Of a stretch of DNA of 64,000 nucleotides, positions 1 through 9,800 are shown one piece after another (the first letter of the stretch is position 1; each line of letters opens with the position of its first letter). Origin of the DNA: Acidobacteriaceae bacterium (GTDB lineage: Bacteria > Acidobacteriota > Terriglobia > Bryobacterales > Bryobacteraceae); contig JAFAYL010000061.1 of the NCBI GenBank assembly GCA_019240405.1, forward strand, positions 24,643-88,642. The letters are read 5' to 3'. The notes beneath the pieces were generated by a model. The model was not told where the DNA came from. It was given only the letters and a program-made list of their open reading frames with translations, and ran no database searches. The position numbers were made by a program, and so were the translations under genes.

Positions 1-2
1 AC

Positions 3-656
3 TGTTGCGGCGCACTTCACGTTCATTCAGGACTTAAGCGCCAAGCGCGCACTCTAGCGCGGAAGAACATCGATTCAGTACTCACTGAGAATCTTGACGC
101 AGTTATTACGAACGCGGCTGGCTGCGGCTCGACTTTGAAGGAATACGACGAGCTATTAGACCACGATATGGCTTACCGTGACAAGGCGATTCAATTCAAA
201 ACGCTGATGAAAGATGTAACCGAGTTCTTGGCGTCAATTGGCCTCAACACGGAAATGGGCACACTGGACGTGGTTGCTACATACCAGGATTCGTGCCATT
301 TAGCCCACGGCCAAAGAATTAAGGCTGCTCCGAGACAACTGCTGCGCGCAATTCCGGGATTGACTTACCGTGAGATGCCGATGGCGGATCTTTGCTGCGG
401 AAGCGCTGGCATATACAACGTGGTTCACAGCGACCTCGCATTGCAAATTCTGCGACACAAAATAGAGAATGTTGCCTCCACAGGCGCTGCACTGATTGTC
501 ACTGCAAATCCCGGTTGCATGCTGCAGCTTTCCGCGGGGATGAGGCTGTATGGGAATGGACAGCGTGTTGCACATGTCGTGGAGGTGTTGGATGAAGCTT
601 ATCGAAAACTAGAACGTAACCAGACCTCAACGCACGCCGGGTTGTGCGCGACCTGA
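3..656 (+). CDS. glcF: Glycolate oxidase iron-sulfur subunit (GlcF), 3' part
   Basis: The reading frame is open from base 3, so the gene begins upstream of the window and only about 217 C-terminal residues are visible. The frame opens with CCGALH, then NAAGCGS, DSCHLAHGQ and LCCGSAGIYN, the cysteine-rich (CCG) domain signatures of the GlcF/LutA/heterodisulfide-reductase-like subunit. In the family this subunit carries Fe-S clusters and passes electrons from glycolate oxidation by GlcD/GlcE to the respiratory chain at the inner membrane. Its partners would lie to the left of the window. The downstream permease gene is convergent and begins 9 bases after the stop. Glycolate is the best guess for substrate; lactate-type relatives share the domain. 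Confidence 0.88.
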   Translation, partial: CCGALHVHSGLKRQARTLARKNIDSVLTENLDAVITNAAGCGSTLKEYDELLDHDMAYRDKAIQFKTLMKDVTEFLASIGLNTEMGTLDVVATYQDSCHLAHGQRIKAAPRQLLRAIPGLTYREMPMADLCCGSAGIYNVVHSDLALQILRHKIENVASTGAALIVTANPGCMLQLSAGMRLYGNGQRVAHVVEVLDEAYRKLERNQTSTHAGLCAT

Positions 657-665
657 TAACGCAGC

Positions 666-1904
666 TTACTCGTACCGCAGCGCTTCCACAGGATCGAGCC
701 TCGCCGCCTTGCTCGCCGGCCAAATTCCAAAAAACAGACCAGTGCCCGCCGAAACCAGAATTCCAAGCAAAGCCGCCCATAACGGGACCTTAGTTTGCAG
801 ACTGGTGAAGATGAGGCGCGTAAGCAGTGAAATCACCCAACCGAAAAGAATTCCCGCGAGGCCACCTAACCCCGTAAGCACGACTGCCTCAAGCAGGAAT
901 TGCAATACGATATCCGATCTGCGCGCTCCAATGGCCTTGCGGACCCCGATCTCTTTGGTTCGCTCCGTGACCGAAACGAGCATGATGTTCATCACGCCGA
1001 TCCCACCAACCAGCAAACCGACCGAGCTGAGGACTACCATCACGAGCGCCGTCACCGATGTGATTTGCCGGAAATCACTCACCATTTGGTCGGCCGTAGA
1101 CATCGCGAAATTATCCGGCTTATCGTAGGGAACGCGCCTATCATTGCGCAAAATTACACGGATCTCATCGAGAGCTTGCGGTACTTCGCCGTTCTTCGCC
1201 GTCACTACGATCGCAAGCTCTCTATCGTTTGGATACAGCTTATGAAGAGTGTAGAACGGCAGAAGCACACGGGTGTCCTGGTCGCCAAAAAAGGATGCTG
1301 CGGGGCGAATCATCGTACCGATCACTTGAACCTCGTGTCCATCGACAGTGACGAATTTTCCGACCGGATCCACGTTCGCAAAAAGGCCCTTCTCTAGGTC
1401 AGCGCCAAGCACTGCCACAGGCGCACGCTGACGGTTCTCTTCAACTGTGAAGAAACGCCCCTGGTGTAGATCAACTTGTCCACCCTTGGCATAGGCCTCT
1501 TCGACTCCGATCAGGTTCACGCCATACATGTCATTTCCGGCGTATTTTACGCGGATGAAATCGTTATCTACGAAGAGCATTGGGGAAACATCTTCACATG
1601 ACCGGCAGCGCTCATTGATATCGAGCGCATTTTCATATGTAAGATCCTTGCGCGTCCGCTCTTCGGCTGTAGGCGCAGACGTCCGAAAGCCCGCAGGAAA
1701 TTTGAAGATGATGATCGAATTTGGACCGAAACTCTGCAGTATCGACGTTATCGAGGAATCGAGCCCTGTGAGAATTGCCCCAACTCCAATGATGGTGCCA
1801 GTTCCCATGACAACACCCAGAACCGTCAGGAATGCACGCAGCTTGTGGGCGCGAATTGTTTGGAGTGCGAGCGTTGTGGCATTCAGGAACGCTAGCCAGT
1901 TCAC
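666..1904 (-). CDS. MacB/FtsX-type ABC transporter permease
   Basis: 412 residues. A first membrane segment near residues 20-45 is followed by a large extracytoplasmic MacB_PCD-like domain (about 50-270). Three hydrophobic segments at the C-terminus (about 285-405) form the FtsX domain, with the typical ERTKEIGVRKAIGA loop between the first two. This architecture belongs to MacB-class transporters, which transmit ATP hydrolysis to the periplasm rather than moving substrate through the membrane. The gene starts with GTG three bases after the stop of a paralogous permease, so the two are probably co-translated and may act as a heterodimer. No ATPase gene is visible nearby. The substrate is unknown. 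Confidence 0.85.
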   Translation of the reverse strand: MNWLAFLNATTLALQTIRAHKLRAFLTVLGVVMGTGTIIGVGAILTGLDSSITSILQSFGPNSIIIFKFPAGFRTSAPTAEERTRKDLTYENALDINERCRSCEDVSPMLFVDNDFIRVKYAGNDMYGVNLIGVEEAYAKGGQVDLHQGRFFTVEENRQRAPVAVLGADLEKGLFANVDPVGKFVTVDGHEVQVIGTMIRPAASFFGDQDTRVLLPFYTLHKLYPNDRELAIVVTAKNGEVPQALDEIRVILRNDRRVPYDKPDNFAMSTADQMVSDFRQITSVTALVMVVLSSVGLLVGGIGVMNIMLVSVTERTKEIGVRKAIGARRSDIVLQFLLEAVVLTGLGGLAGILFGWVISLLTRLIFTSLQTKVPLWAALLGILVSAGTGLFFGIWPASKAARLDPVEALRYE

Positions 1905-1907
1905 TGG

Positions 1908-3167
1908 TTACCGTTCCTCTCTTAGCGCTTCTATGGGATCCAATTTCGATGCCTGCCGTGCGGGATAGATTCCAAAGAACAGGCCAACAATTGCAGAAAG
2001 CCCGACGCCGATCACGATAGATGTAATTGGAAGAGCCATAGGCACTGAGGTGGCACTTCGGACAATAGCGGCGAGAAACCACGCGATCAGGACGCCAATC
2101 AGACCGCCGGTTGCGGCAAGCGTCGCGGATTCGACCAAAAATTGCCGCAAAATGTCTGCCCTCCTTGCTCCTAATGACTTGCGTATTCCAATCTCGTGTG
2201 TACGCTCGGTTACCGCCGCCAACATGATGTTCATGATGACGATTCCGCCGACGATCATGAACACGGACACAATGCCCACCGCTGTAGCGGCAATTGCGGC
2301 GGTCAAACGTTCCCACAAGCTCACGAAAGAATCGGACGAAATAATTGAGAATGTGTCGTCCTGATTCGGGCGAAGATGGCGGAAAGCTCGCAACAGCATA
2401 CGAACCTCATCCTCCGCTTCGTTTAGGTGCTGTTGGTCGAGTGCTTTGGCAATTAGCCGAATGCCTTGCCGTGACCCGAACATCTTGAAGTAACTCTCAA
2501 TCGGAATCATTACGAAGTTATCTTGCGACTGTCCAAAAACGCTGCCGAGCTCCTTGGCTACACCTACGACTTCAAAAGGAACGCCATTTACCTGAATCAT
2601 TTTCCCAATCGGATCTCGATCCAAGAAATAACGGCTACGAATATCATTCCCGATAAACGCGACGTTCGCATGCCGTTGCACTTCACTTTCGGAAATAGTT
2701 CTTCCGATGGCCTCCTGAACATTGTTTATCGCCGGAATATTCGCGGTAATGCCCTGGATGCTCACGCCTTCCATGGAATCGCCATGGAAGGACACGCGCG
2801 CCCGTTGCGAGGCCATCATTCCGAGACCGCGCAGCAGAGTGGTGTTGTCCCGGATGAAGTCGTATTCTTCCCGCTTGATTTCGGGGTTGCGCTTCGACAT
2901 TTCCAGGAATTTCTTCGGGTCCCACGGACCGAACCAAGCCATGCGAACGATTCGGAACCCATCCGCACCCATATTCGACACTTTGTCAGCAATATAGAGA
3001 TTCATCCCGTGAATGAGAGCCGTCACAGCAATCAGGGTTGTGGTTGCAAGAATAATGCCTAGCAATGTCAAAAAGCTGCGAAGTTTGCTTTTGCGTAACG
3101 AATCAAGGGCAATACGCGCGGCTTCCCAAAACGACGCACTGGGGCGGAGTTTCCTAGCGCTGGGCAT
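1908..3167 (-). CDS. MacB/FtsX-type ABC transporter permease (paralogue)
   Basis: About 419 residues from ATG at 3167. An upstream in-frame start would run deep into the preceding hydrolase gene, whereas this ATG lies two bases beyond that gene's stop. The plan matches the next gene: N-terminal membrane segment, long periplasmic domain, three C-terminal membrane segments with ERTHEIGIRKSLGARR. It is the second of a tandem permease pair at the end of the operon symporter-peptidase-hydrolase-permease-permease. No nucleotide-binding partner is present in the window, so it may recruit an ATPase encoded elsewhere. Confidence 0.85.
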   Translation of the reverse strand: MPSARKLRPSASFWEAARIALDSLRKSKLRSFLTLLGIILATTTLIAVTALIHGMNLYIADKVSNMGADGFRIVRMAWFGPWDPKKFLEMSKRNPEIKREEYDFIRDNTTLLRGLGMMASQRARVSFHGDSMEGVSIQGITANIPAINNVQEAIGRTISESEVQRHANVAFIGNDIRSRYFLDRDPIGKMIQVNGVPFEVVGVAKELGSVFGQSQDNFVMIPIESYFKMFGSRQGIRLIAKALDQQHLNEAEDEVRMLLRAFRHLRPNQDDTFSIISSDSFVSLWERLTAAIAATAVGIVSVFMIVGGIVIMNIMLAAVTERTHEIGIRKSLGARRADILRQFLVESATLAATGGLIGVLIAWFLAAIVRSATSVPMALPITSIVIGVGLSAIVGLFFGIYPARQASKLDPIEALREER

Positions 3168-3169
3168 TT

Positions 3170-4195
3170 CTACCTGCCAGACGTAAGATTGACCGTCATT
3201 GTTCCGGCTCCCGAGAGCGACTCCAGTTGATGGAGCCAATTGAGTACCAAACCGTCTGTCCAAAACCGTGGTTTGCTCCGCGATAAGAAGCCGAGATGGC
3301 CGCCATGCTCAGGGGCTACCAAGGTTAGGAATGGGTTCGAGCGAAATGCTGGATGATTGTATATCTCAAACGGAACCATAGGATCGTTTCTTGCAGTAAT
3401 CACTAACGCCGGAATTCGGATTGCATCTAAGTACCGCGAGGCCGATTGTGTCGCGTAATAATTGGCAGCAGTTCCGAACCCAAATAGCGGAGCCGTGATC
3501 CGATCGTCAAACTCCCATATTGTCTTTACGTCATCCAATCCAGCGGTCGAATAAAGATGTGGGGTTAAAACACTCTTGCGCTGAACGCGTTTCTTCAAGC
3601 GGTCGAGAAATCGCCGGCGGTAGAGAAAATTTGCTGGCTTATCGATGCATTCGACGCAGGCCGCGAGATCGATTGGAGTGGAAATAGCGCAAACTGCGGA
3701 AACCAAATCAGTTTCTCCCAATTCTCCCGCAAGCTTCAAAGCGACGTTGCCGCCCAAAGAGAAACCCACCAGCACGATTGGTCCGAGTTGACGATTCGCG
3801 ATCTTGTGCAACATCGTGCGAGTGTCGGTCGTGAGACCAGAATGGTAAGAGGTTTCGCAGAGCCCTTCCGTACCTCCACAGGTTCGGGAATTCACGCGAT
3901 GGACGCCAAAGCCATGAATCAGTGCCTCTTGCGCGAGACTCTGAATGTAACCGGCATCCGCCGACCCTTCCAAGCCATGTAGCAGGACGATTTGTCCACG
4001 AGAAGTTGCCTCGGGCTGGTGTTCAATCACCAGGATGGTAGTCGTAGAGTCAATTTGATAGTGCTCGCGGACGGGCGGGAAACGCCGTTGATCTATTTTT
4101 CTTGGCCAAAAGTTTGCCGCAATCGTAAGCAGGTGAGGGTTCCGCAGCAGCGGCTCAAATTCGTGAAGCAAGATTGATTCTAGCGGGGCAGACAT
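3170..4195 (-). CDS. YheT-family alpha/beta hydrolase
   Basis: 341 residues. LLHGLEGS near residue 73 is the oxyanion-hole region. GFSLGGN near residue 146 supplies the nucleophile serine. ARNDPMVPF and APEHGGHLGFL near the C-terminus supply the Asp and His, so the triad is complete. NPHLLTIAANFWPR at the N-terminus is typical of the COG0429 (YheT) group, whose members act on esters or acyl lipids; the substrate is not known. The start overlaps the stop of the upstream peptidase by one base (TGATG), which suggests translational coupling. Confidence 0.88.
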   Translation of the reverse strand: MSAPLESILLHEFEPLLRNPHLLTIAANFWPRKIDQRRFPPVREHYQIDSTTTILVIEHQPEATSRGQIVLLHGLEGSADAGYIQSLAQEALIHGFGVHRVNSRTCGGTEGLCETSYHSGLTTDTRTMLHKIANRQLGPIVLVGFSLGGNVALKLAGELGETDLVSAVCAISTPIDLAACVECIDKPANFLYRRRFLDRLKKRVQRKSVLTPHLYSTAGLDDVKTIWEFDDRITAPLFGFGTAANYYATQSASRYLDAIRIPALVITARNDPMVPFEIYNHPAFRSNPFLTLVAPEHGGHLGFLSRSKPRFWTDGLVLNWLHQLESLSGAGTMTVNLTSGR

Positions 4196-5364
4196 CAGAT
4201 CCGGACAAGTTGCTCCTGTTCTTCTCCTGTAACCCGCGCAAATTCTCTATCGACATACATGTTCACCTCGGAACGAATACCAAACTCGGGAAGATAAATA
4301 CCGGGTTCTATCGAAAAGCACGTGCGTGGTATGACCCGGCGGTCGTCGTGAGACTCGAGATTGTCCATATTTGCACCGTTCCCGTGCACGTCAGTTCCAA
4401 TGCTGTGACCCGTTCGATGGAAGAAGAATGCGCCGAAACCTTGTGCCTCAATACAATTGCGAGCGGCGTCGTCTACCTCATAACCGGTGAAAGGCACCCC
4501 GCCCGATACTTTGTCGATAACGTAGGAGCAAGCCCGTTTTCTCGCAGTTTTAACAATTTCAAAAATATTTTGGATTTTGTCGGGCACCGTCTCGCCGCAG
4601 TATCCAGTCCATGTAACGTCGTAATAGACGGCGTTCGGTTCAGCTAGCTTTGCCCATAAGTCGATGAGTACTAGATCACGGGGGCGAATCTGTGCTGTTT
4701 TATCTCGATTCGGTTCATAGTGGGGATCCGATGCGTTAGCGTTGGCCGCCACAATCGGTCCATGCGTGGTCATTAAGGTTGAACGCGAAAAGCCGTCGAC
4801 AATAAACTGCTGAACATCGAATTCAGTCACCGGCTGCATCGATTTCAGGCGGGCTCCTATGAACTCGAAGGCCTCTCGTCTTATCCGGTCGACGATTCTT
4901 CCCGCTTCGAGATGCATCCGCAACTGTTCCTCGTTCCAGCGAGCTTCGAATCGTTGAATAAGATCGGCTGCGCTAACTATCTCAACGCCAAAACCCCGGA
5001 CCAGTTCCACTGTGCCGGCGTCTACTAGGGACACGTATGGGATTGCACATTTGGGTGAATACTGCATCGCAATACGCGAGCATCCTCTCAGAAGCGCGTG
5101 CAATTTTTCCTGTTGATCACTCCAGCTTGAGTATGCCTGTTTCTGCCCGGGCACGCTGTTCAGGGCGCTGCTTTCAATGCGGTGCACGAGCTTTCGAGGT
5201 TCACCCTGGGCGGGGACGAGATAGTACCATCTGCGCGTCGCTTCCACATCGTTGGGAATCCCTAATATTCGATACGCAAGTGGATCGCGGCGATGATGAT
5301 CAAAAAACAGCCACGCATCGAGCGTTGCTTCACGCAAAGCTTCTTGAATCTCTTCAATGACCAT
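4195..5364 (-). CDS. M24-family Xaa-Pro-type aminopeptidase
   Basis: 389 residues with the two-domain plan of M24 peptidases: a creatinase/prolidase N-terminal domain (about 1-140) and a pita-bread catalytic domain (about 150-389). Likely metal ligands are in LIDLWAKL and YYDVTWTG, the His in TGHSIGTDVHG, the Glu in CFSIEPGIYLPEFG, and the final Glu in RSEVNMYVD. The family removes residues before proline or cleaves Xaa-Pro dipeptides using Mn or Co. No signal peptide is seen, so it is probably cytoplasmic. It lies 19 bases downstream of the symporter gene, which hints at use of imported peptides or amino acids. Confidence 0.87.
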   Translation of the reverse strand: MVIEEIQEALREATLDAWLFFDHHRRDPLAYRILGIPNDVEATRRWYYLVPAQGEPRKLVHRIESSALNSVPGQKQAYSSWSDQQEKLHALLRGCSRIAMQYSPKCAIPYVSLVDAGTVELVRGFGVEIVSAADLIQRFEARWNEEQLRMHLEAGRIVDRIRREAFEFIGARLKSMQPVTEFDVQQFIVDGFSRSTLMTTHGPIVAANANASDPHYEPNRDKTAQIRPRDLVLIDLWAKLAEPNAVYYDVTWTGYCGETVPDKIQNIFEIVKTARKRACSYVIDKVSGGVPFTGYEVDDAARNCIEAQGFGAFFFHRTGHSIGTDVHGNGANMDNLESHDDRRVIPRTCFSIEPGIYLPEFGIRSEVNMYVDREFARVTGEEQEQLVRI

Positions 5365-5383
5365 TACTGAAATTTTACTTGCT

Positions 5384-6796
5384 TTATATAGACTTCAGCT
5401 TATTTATCGGCGGAGGTTCGGTTAGAAGGCTTACGATGATCAGGCTGAGAACTGACGTTACTAATGCTGGATATACAGCCGGAATCGGTGCGATCTGCCG
5501 TTGAATCGATACGGGGCCTTTTTCTTGTGTCAACTCCCACGCGATTGTAACTACAGTACCGAGCACGATGGACGTAATGGCGGCGGGTGTCGTCGTGCGT
5601 CGCCAAAAGAACACTGCCATTACAGCGGGCGTTACTGCTGCGCCATAAACTGTATAAGCGTACAAGGCAGCTCTCAAGATCGACTCGAATTGAGTGGCCT
5701 GGAGAACGGCAAAAATCCCAAGCAACACGACAACCATACGCGATACGAGCAGTATTCGCCTCTGAGTTGCCGCTCCGTTGATAAACCGCTCGTAGACATC
5801 GTGGATCAGGTTTGTTGCTGGAGAGAAAAGATAATTGTTGGCCGTCGAAATGACCTTTGCGAAAACTCCACCGAGCAAGATAGCCCCCAACAGTGAAGGC
5901 AACGCGGTCTTCGCGGTTAGCGGAATAATCTCGCGTGGTTTATCTGTGTGCAATTTTGCGCTTGCGATCACAGCCATTGCGACGAGCAGCGTCTCTAGCA
6001 ATATTGTTCCTACGATCCACCCGATCACGGACTTTCTCGCATCGCTTTCGGATTTAGCAGAAAAAAACTTCTGGTACATACCTTGATTTCCGATTAAGAG
6101 CAACATTGTAGGCAAGGCCAACCCGATCGCGCCGCTTAGGGTATAATTCCCCAACACCTGGAAGTGAGTTGCTGGCAAAGAATTGCGAACTGCTGTCCAT
6201 CCACCAACTCGCACCAACAAAATGGGGACGGCGACCATCGCTGTTACCGTAACCAGCGATCCAATCACTAAATCCAGATAAGCAATTGAAGCCATCCCTG
6301 CAGCAGCAGTAAACAAGACGACAAAAACCGCCACAATGTACATCCCTATTGTGCGGTCAATTTGAGGAAAAATGATGTGGAGCATGTCGCCGCCGCCAAT
6401 AAATTGATAACTAGCGATAATTGTGTAGGAGATGACGATCGCAATGGTCGCGAGGACTCGCGCGCCGGAATTGTATCTTCCCTCAAGAAGATCGGGAACA
6501 GTAAATTGGGCAAAATGCCTCGCTCGGCCGGCGATTAAGCCTATAACTAAAAGTCCTGCCCACCCGCCCAGCGGCTGCCAAAGCGCTACAAATCCATTTC
6601 GATAAGCGTTTTCCGCCCCGGCAAACAAACTCCCCGCGCCGATCCACGATGACAGTAAGGTAAAGACCAGGACTGGCCAACTGAGAGTTCTGCCTGCAAC
6701 AAGAAAATCGGTCTTATTCTTAACCTGAGTGGTTTTGTAAGCCGTAATGCTGCAAAGCAACAGGACAACGAGTGAGACTGTGACCGCGTAGATCAA
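5384..6796 (-). CDS. Sodium:solute symporter (SSS) family transporter
   Basis: 470 residues, almost entirely hydrophobic, with more than ten membrane segments. The segment with SSWIGAGSLFAGAENAYRNGF resembles the conserved first repeat of the SSS fold. GYRNTDF-like sequence near residue 30 (KNKTDFLVAGR) is typical of the family's first cytoplasmic loop. Members couple Na+ entry to uptake of sugars, amino acids, carboxylates or urea; nothing here fixes the substrate. The start is TTG with only a weak upstream purine stretch. It heads the peptidase-hydrolase-permease operon. No terminator is seen between it and the phage-derived cluster upstream, so read-through from that cluster is possible. 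Confidence 0.86.
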   Translation of the reverse strand: MIYAVTVSLVVLLLCSITAYKTTQVKNKTDFLVAGRTLSWPVLVFTLLSSWIGAGSLFAGAENAYRNGFVALWQPLGGWAGLLVIGLIAGRARHFAQFTVPDLLEGRYNSGARVLATIAIVISYTIIASYQFIGGGDMLHIIFPQIDRTIGMYIVAVFVVLFTAAAGMASIAYLDLVIGSLVTVTAMVAVPILLVRVGGWTAVRNSLPATHFQVLGNYTLSGAIGLALPTMLLLIGNQGMYQKFFSAKSESDARKSVIGWIVGTILLETLLVAMAVIASAKLHTDKPREIIPLTAKTALPSLLGAILLGGVFAKVISTANNYLFSPATNLIHDVYERFINGAATQRRILLVSRMVVVLLGIFAVLQATQFESILRAALYAYTVYGAAVTPAVMAVFFWRRTTTPAAITSIVLGTVVTIAWELTQEKGPVSIQRQIAPIPAVYPALVTSVLSLIIVSLLTEPPPINKLKSI

Positions 6797-6808
6797 CCGA
6801 CCATCTTA

Positions 6809-6818
6809 CTCGTACGAG
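6809..6818. promoter_or_regulatory. Short palindrome CTCGTACGAG at distal end of phage-like cluster
   Basis: A perfect 10-base palindrome lies in the 55-base gap between the symporter start and the hub gene stop. It carries the half-site TCGTA/TACGA that also forms the core of the inverted repeat near 20762-20772 at the other end of the cluster. It may be chance at this length. Confidence 0.25.
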
Positions 6819-6851
6819 AGAGGGCAACCGTAAGGGCGATCCGGCCAAACC

Positions 6852-9800
6852 TTAGAATCGGATCGTCACACTCAAATCCCGGCCCGGGCTAACGGTCGAA
6901 GGCGTCCCGGAGCTTGGATCTACATCCAAAGCAATATTCACGGTCAGTGCGGCGTTTTCCTCAAGCGGTGGGAGAGTGACGCCGTCCACAATATTGGACG
7001 TCAGTTCACCAGGTGCGATCGATAGAACCGCTGAATCGCCTCCGTAGGGAGTCCCGTTCTGTAGAACCGTTACTGTGGTCGTATAGCCCTGTGCTGGCTG
7101 ACTCAGCGTCGCTCTCAAATCTCGCACGGCGTGGTTCGCCTCAACTAGTAGAGGCGGAGCGGCATTCTGCTCAGTCGCGAGATAGCCACTTACTTGGATT
7201 GAAAATTGCCCACCTGATAAGGTTCGCAGTCCGTTGTCTGGATAAGCTGTGTAACTTTGACTTGACGCCTGGCTATCACCAAACGAATTTGTCACATAGA
7301 GCTGTGCCCCAGCTATCCTGATGTCCGGTAGAGTAACTGTGTGCACGTAATTGTTCGATGCTCTATCTTCAAAGAAACCACGCGCGAATGGCAGTACCAC
7401 TACTAAGCGCTGCAGGTGAAATACCGGCTCGCCAGCCGCGTCTGCAAGAGCTTCGGAATTTAGCGCTGACCGCGTCACTTCATAGCTGTTATTTGACGGA
7501 TCGACGGATATGATTGACATCAACTCACTCCCGACTTGGACAATATCTCCAGGCTCAGGTTGCGGGTTCGGTATTCCATTCAGGGTGATTATTGTTGAGG
7601 TTGCATCTATAGGGGCGGTTAGACTGTAACTGGTAGGCGTATAGAGCTCGTTCCAGGAGAATAATTGCAAAGTTCCCGTGGAAATTGACGACGTGTTCGT
7701 CAGATCGTTAAAGCCGATCCCGAAGATTGTCACGTTACCGCCGCCGGGTACAGCCACGGAAAAATTTGGAGCACCAGCAACGCCGGTATCTGACTCTCCT
7801 GCTCCTAGTGCCCATCGTGTTAGAGGACATAGATCAGGTGTACCTTCTTGGTTAAGAACGTTAGCACCGCGCCCTGAGACGTGAATGACCGTCCCGGCCC
7901 GGTAAGTGATCTCAAACTGGGCGATGCTTGTCATTGATACAGCGCCGAATTTCCAAGAACCTTCCGCCACCACAAACGTACTGCTCAAATCGGGATTTAT
8001 CGACCAAGCCTGGGTCACAGTGAGCGTTGTCTGATCATTCGCTGCGATCACGCGCTCCTGTCCACGCCCGGTCCCTTCGATGATGCGGACGACCATTCCG
8101 GAATACGCCAAGTTTGTCGCTCCCATATCAGCAGAGCCAATTGAAGTGGCGGAAAAAACGGTCGCTGTGAAAGGCCCTGCATATTCGAAACGGTAGTAGA
8201 AGTTTGCATGATCGAAGTTGACGTCGGGCGGCCCTGCAGGCTGGGGAGGCAGGCCCGCATCACTGAAACCGCTACTCAGTGGAACCTGTGCCGCAATCCG
8301 GTATAACATCTGGGGCGTAGTGCCACGATAGATGTTAAACGAAGCCGCCGGCCGTGGAAAACTCAGTCCGGTTAACGAAACAACATTGTTATTCGATCCG
8401 GCCGGTATCATGGCAGGGACAGTGAAGGAGAGAGCACCTTCATTCCCCGCCTCATCAACAGCAGTAACCGCATAATACAAATTATTCCCGCCCGCAAGAG
8501 AGCCCCCGGTCGTGCTGTATTGGGGGGAAAGGCTGACCAATGGAAGATTCGACCAGTTGAGACTCGGCTTAGTGGGCTGGGTGAAACTCACGGTTAGAAT
8601 GTCAGTGGCCGCTCCGTCACTCTCAGTTTGAACTGCGTCCGTAATATTGAAATTAAAGTACTCAAATTCGCCATTTGCATCCAGATGAGGGGTCACCCCA
8701 ATTAACGGCCGCGGCATCTGGTTTTCGCTGCCTGTTTGTCTACCTGCTCCGCCTAACACCGTGGGATTATCGCTGTACCAATCATCATCGTGAATCTGCG
8801 CCAATACCGTGACGAGTTGATAATTCATTGACGGGGAAAGTTTCACAACGCGCAAAGGTACGCGTGAAAATCCTTCCTTTAAATAAGTAAGCGCTATGAT
8901 ATCGCCAGGCCGGACCTTGAGCGCGCGAAAACTGGTTTGGAACTGGACAAAGAGATTGCCCTTAGTCGATTTATCTAACTGCCGAAGCAGAACTCGATTT
9001 GCCTGGCTAAAATTTGCGACCCCCAAAGCCGTGGATTGGCTGCTGATCTCATATCCGATCAGTCCGGCATCATCCGCGTCGACGACCGTTAGACTATCCT
9101 GCTGGTACTCGTTCGATTCGTCTTGAAATTCTACGCTTAACCGATTTGATGTTTCCGCGATACTTCGGGAGCTCAGTCTAACCGTCGAGCCCCCGTTTGC
9201 GTTTCGAACGATGCCCGAAAATGGTCCCGCAGCATCGCTGAATTCGTAGGCTGGCCAACCTCCGTTTAACGGTTCAGTACTGTTTCCGCCATCCGGCAAA
9301 GTGGGCTGTTGCGCGGCGATCGTCGTCTCGGGCAGCAATTGTAACAGGCCTGTCGGTCCATATCGCAGCATCAGACTCGAGGCGACTCGGATGCCTCGCA
9401 CTATCGTTGCCGCGCTTTGCCGCTTCGTCAGAATCAGATTGCATTCGAATCTGGGTACTTGAATATCGTTGCCATTTAGATCGGTTGTGTTGATTAGAGT
9501 ACTGCAGAACTCGGCAGCTGAGCTGAACGATTGGAGGTCTAAATCCGAAAGTGACCAGCCGCACCTTCTAAGAAGATCGAGAATTACCCATGCGGGATTA
9601 TTCGTAAACGAAGTGGATTGAAACACACCGTCTGGAGTGTACGAATCAATTTGCATTCCTTGTAGAAGTACTTCCACGGTTGGAAGACTTCGTCCGCTGC
9701 TGATGCGGTTGGGAACAACAATTGAAGCTGCAGAGATGCTTCCGTACGGATCGCCCAAAGGCTGTCCATTGGAATCCGTGAAGTCCAGATTGAAGCTCCC

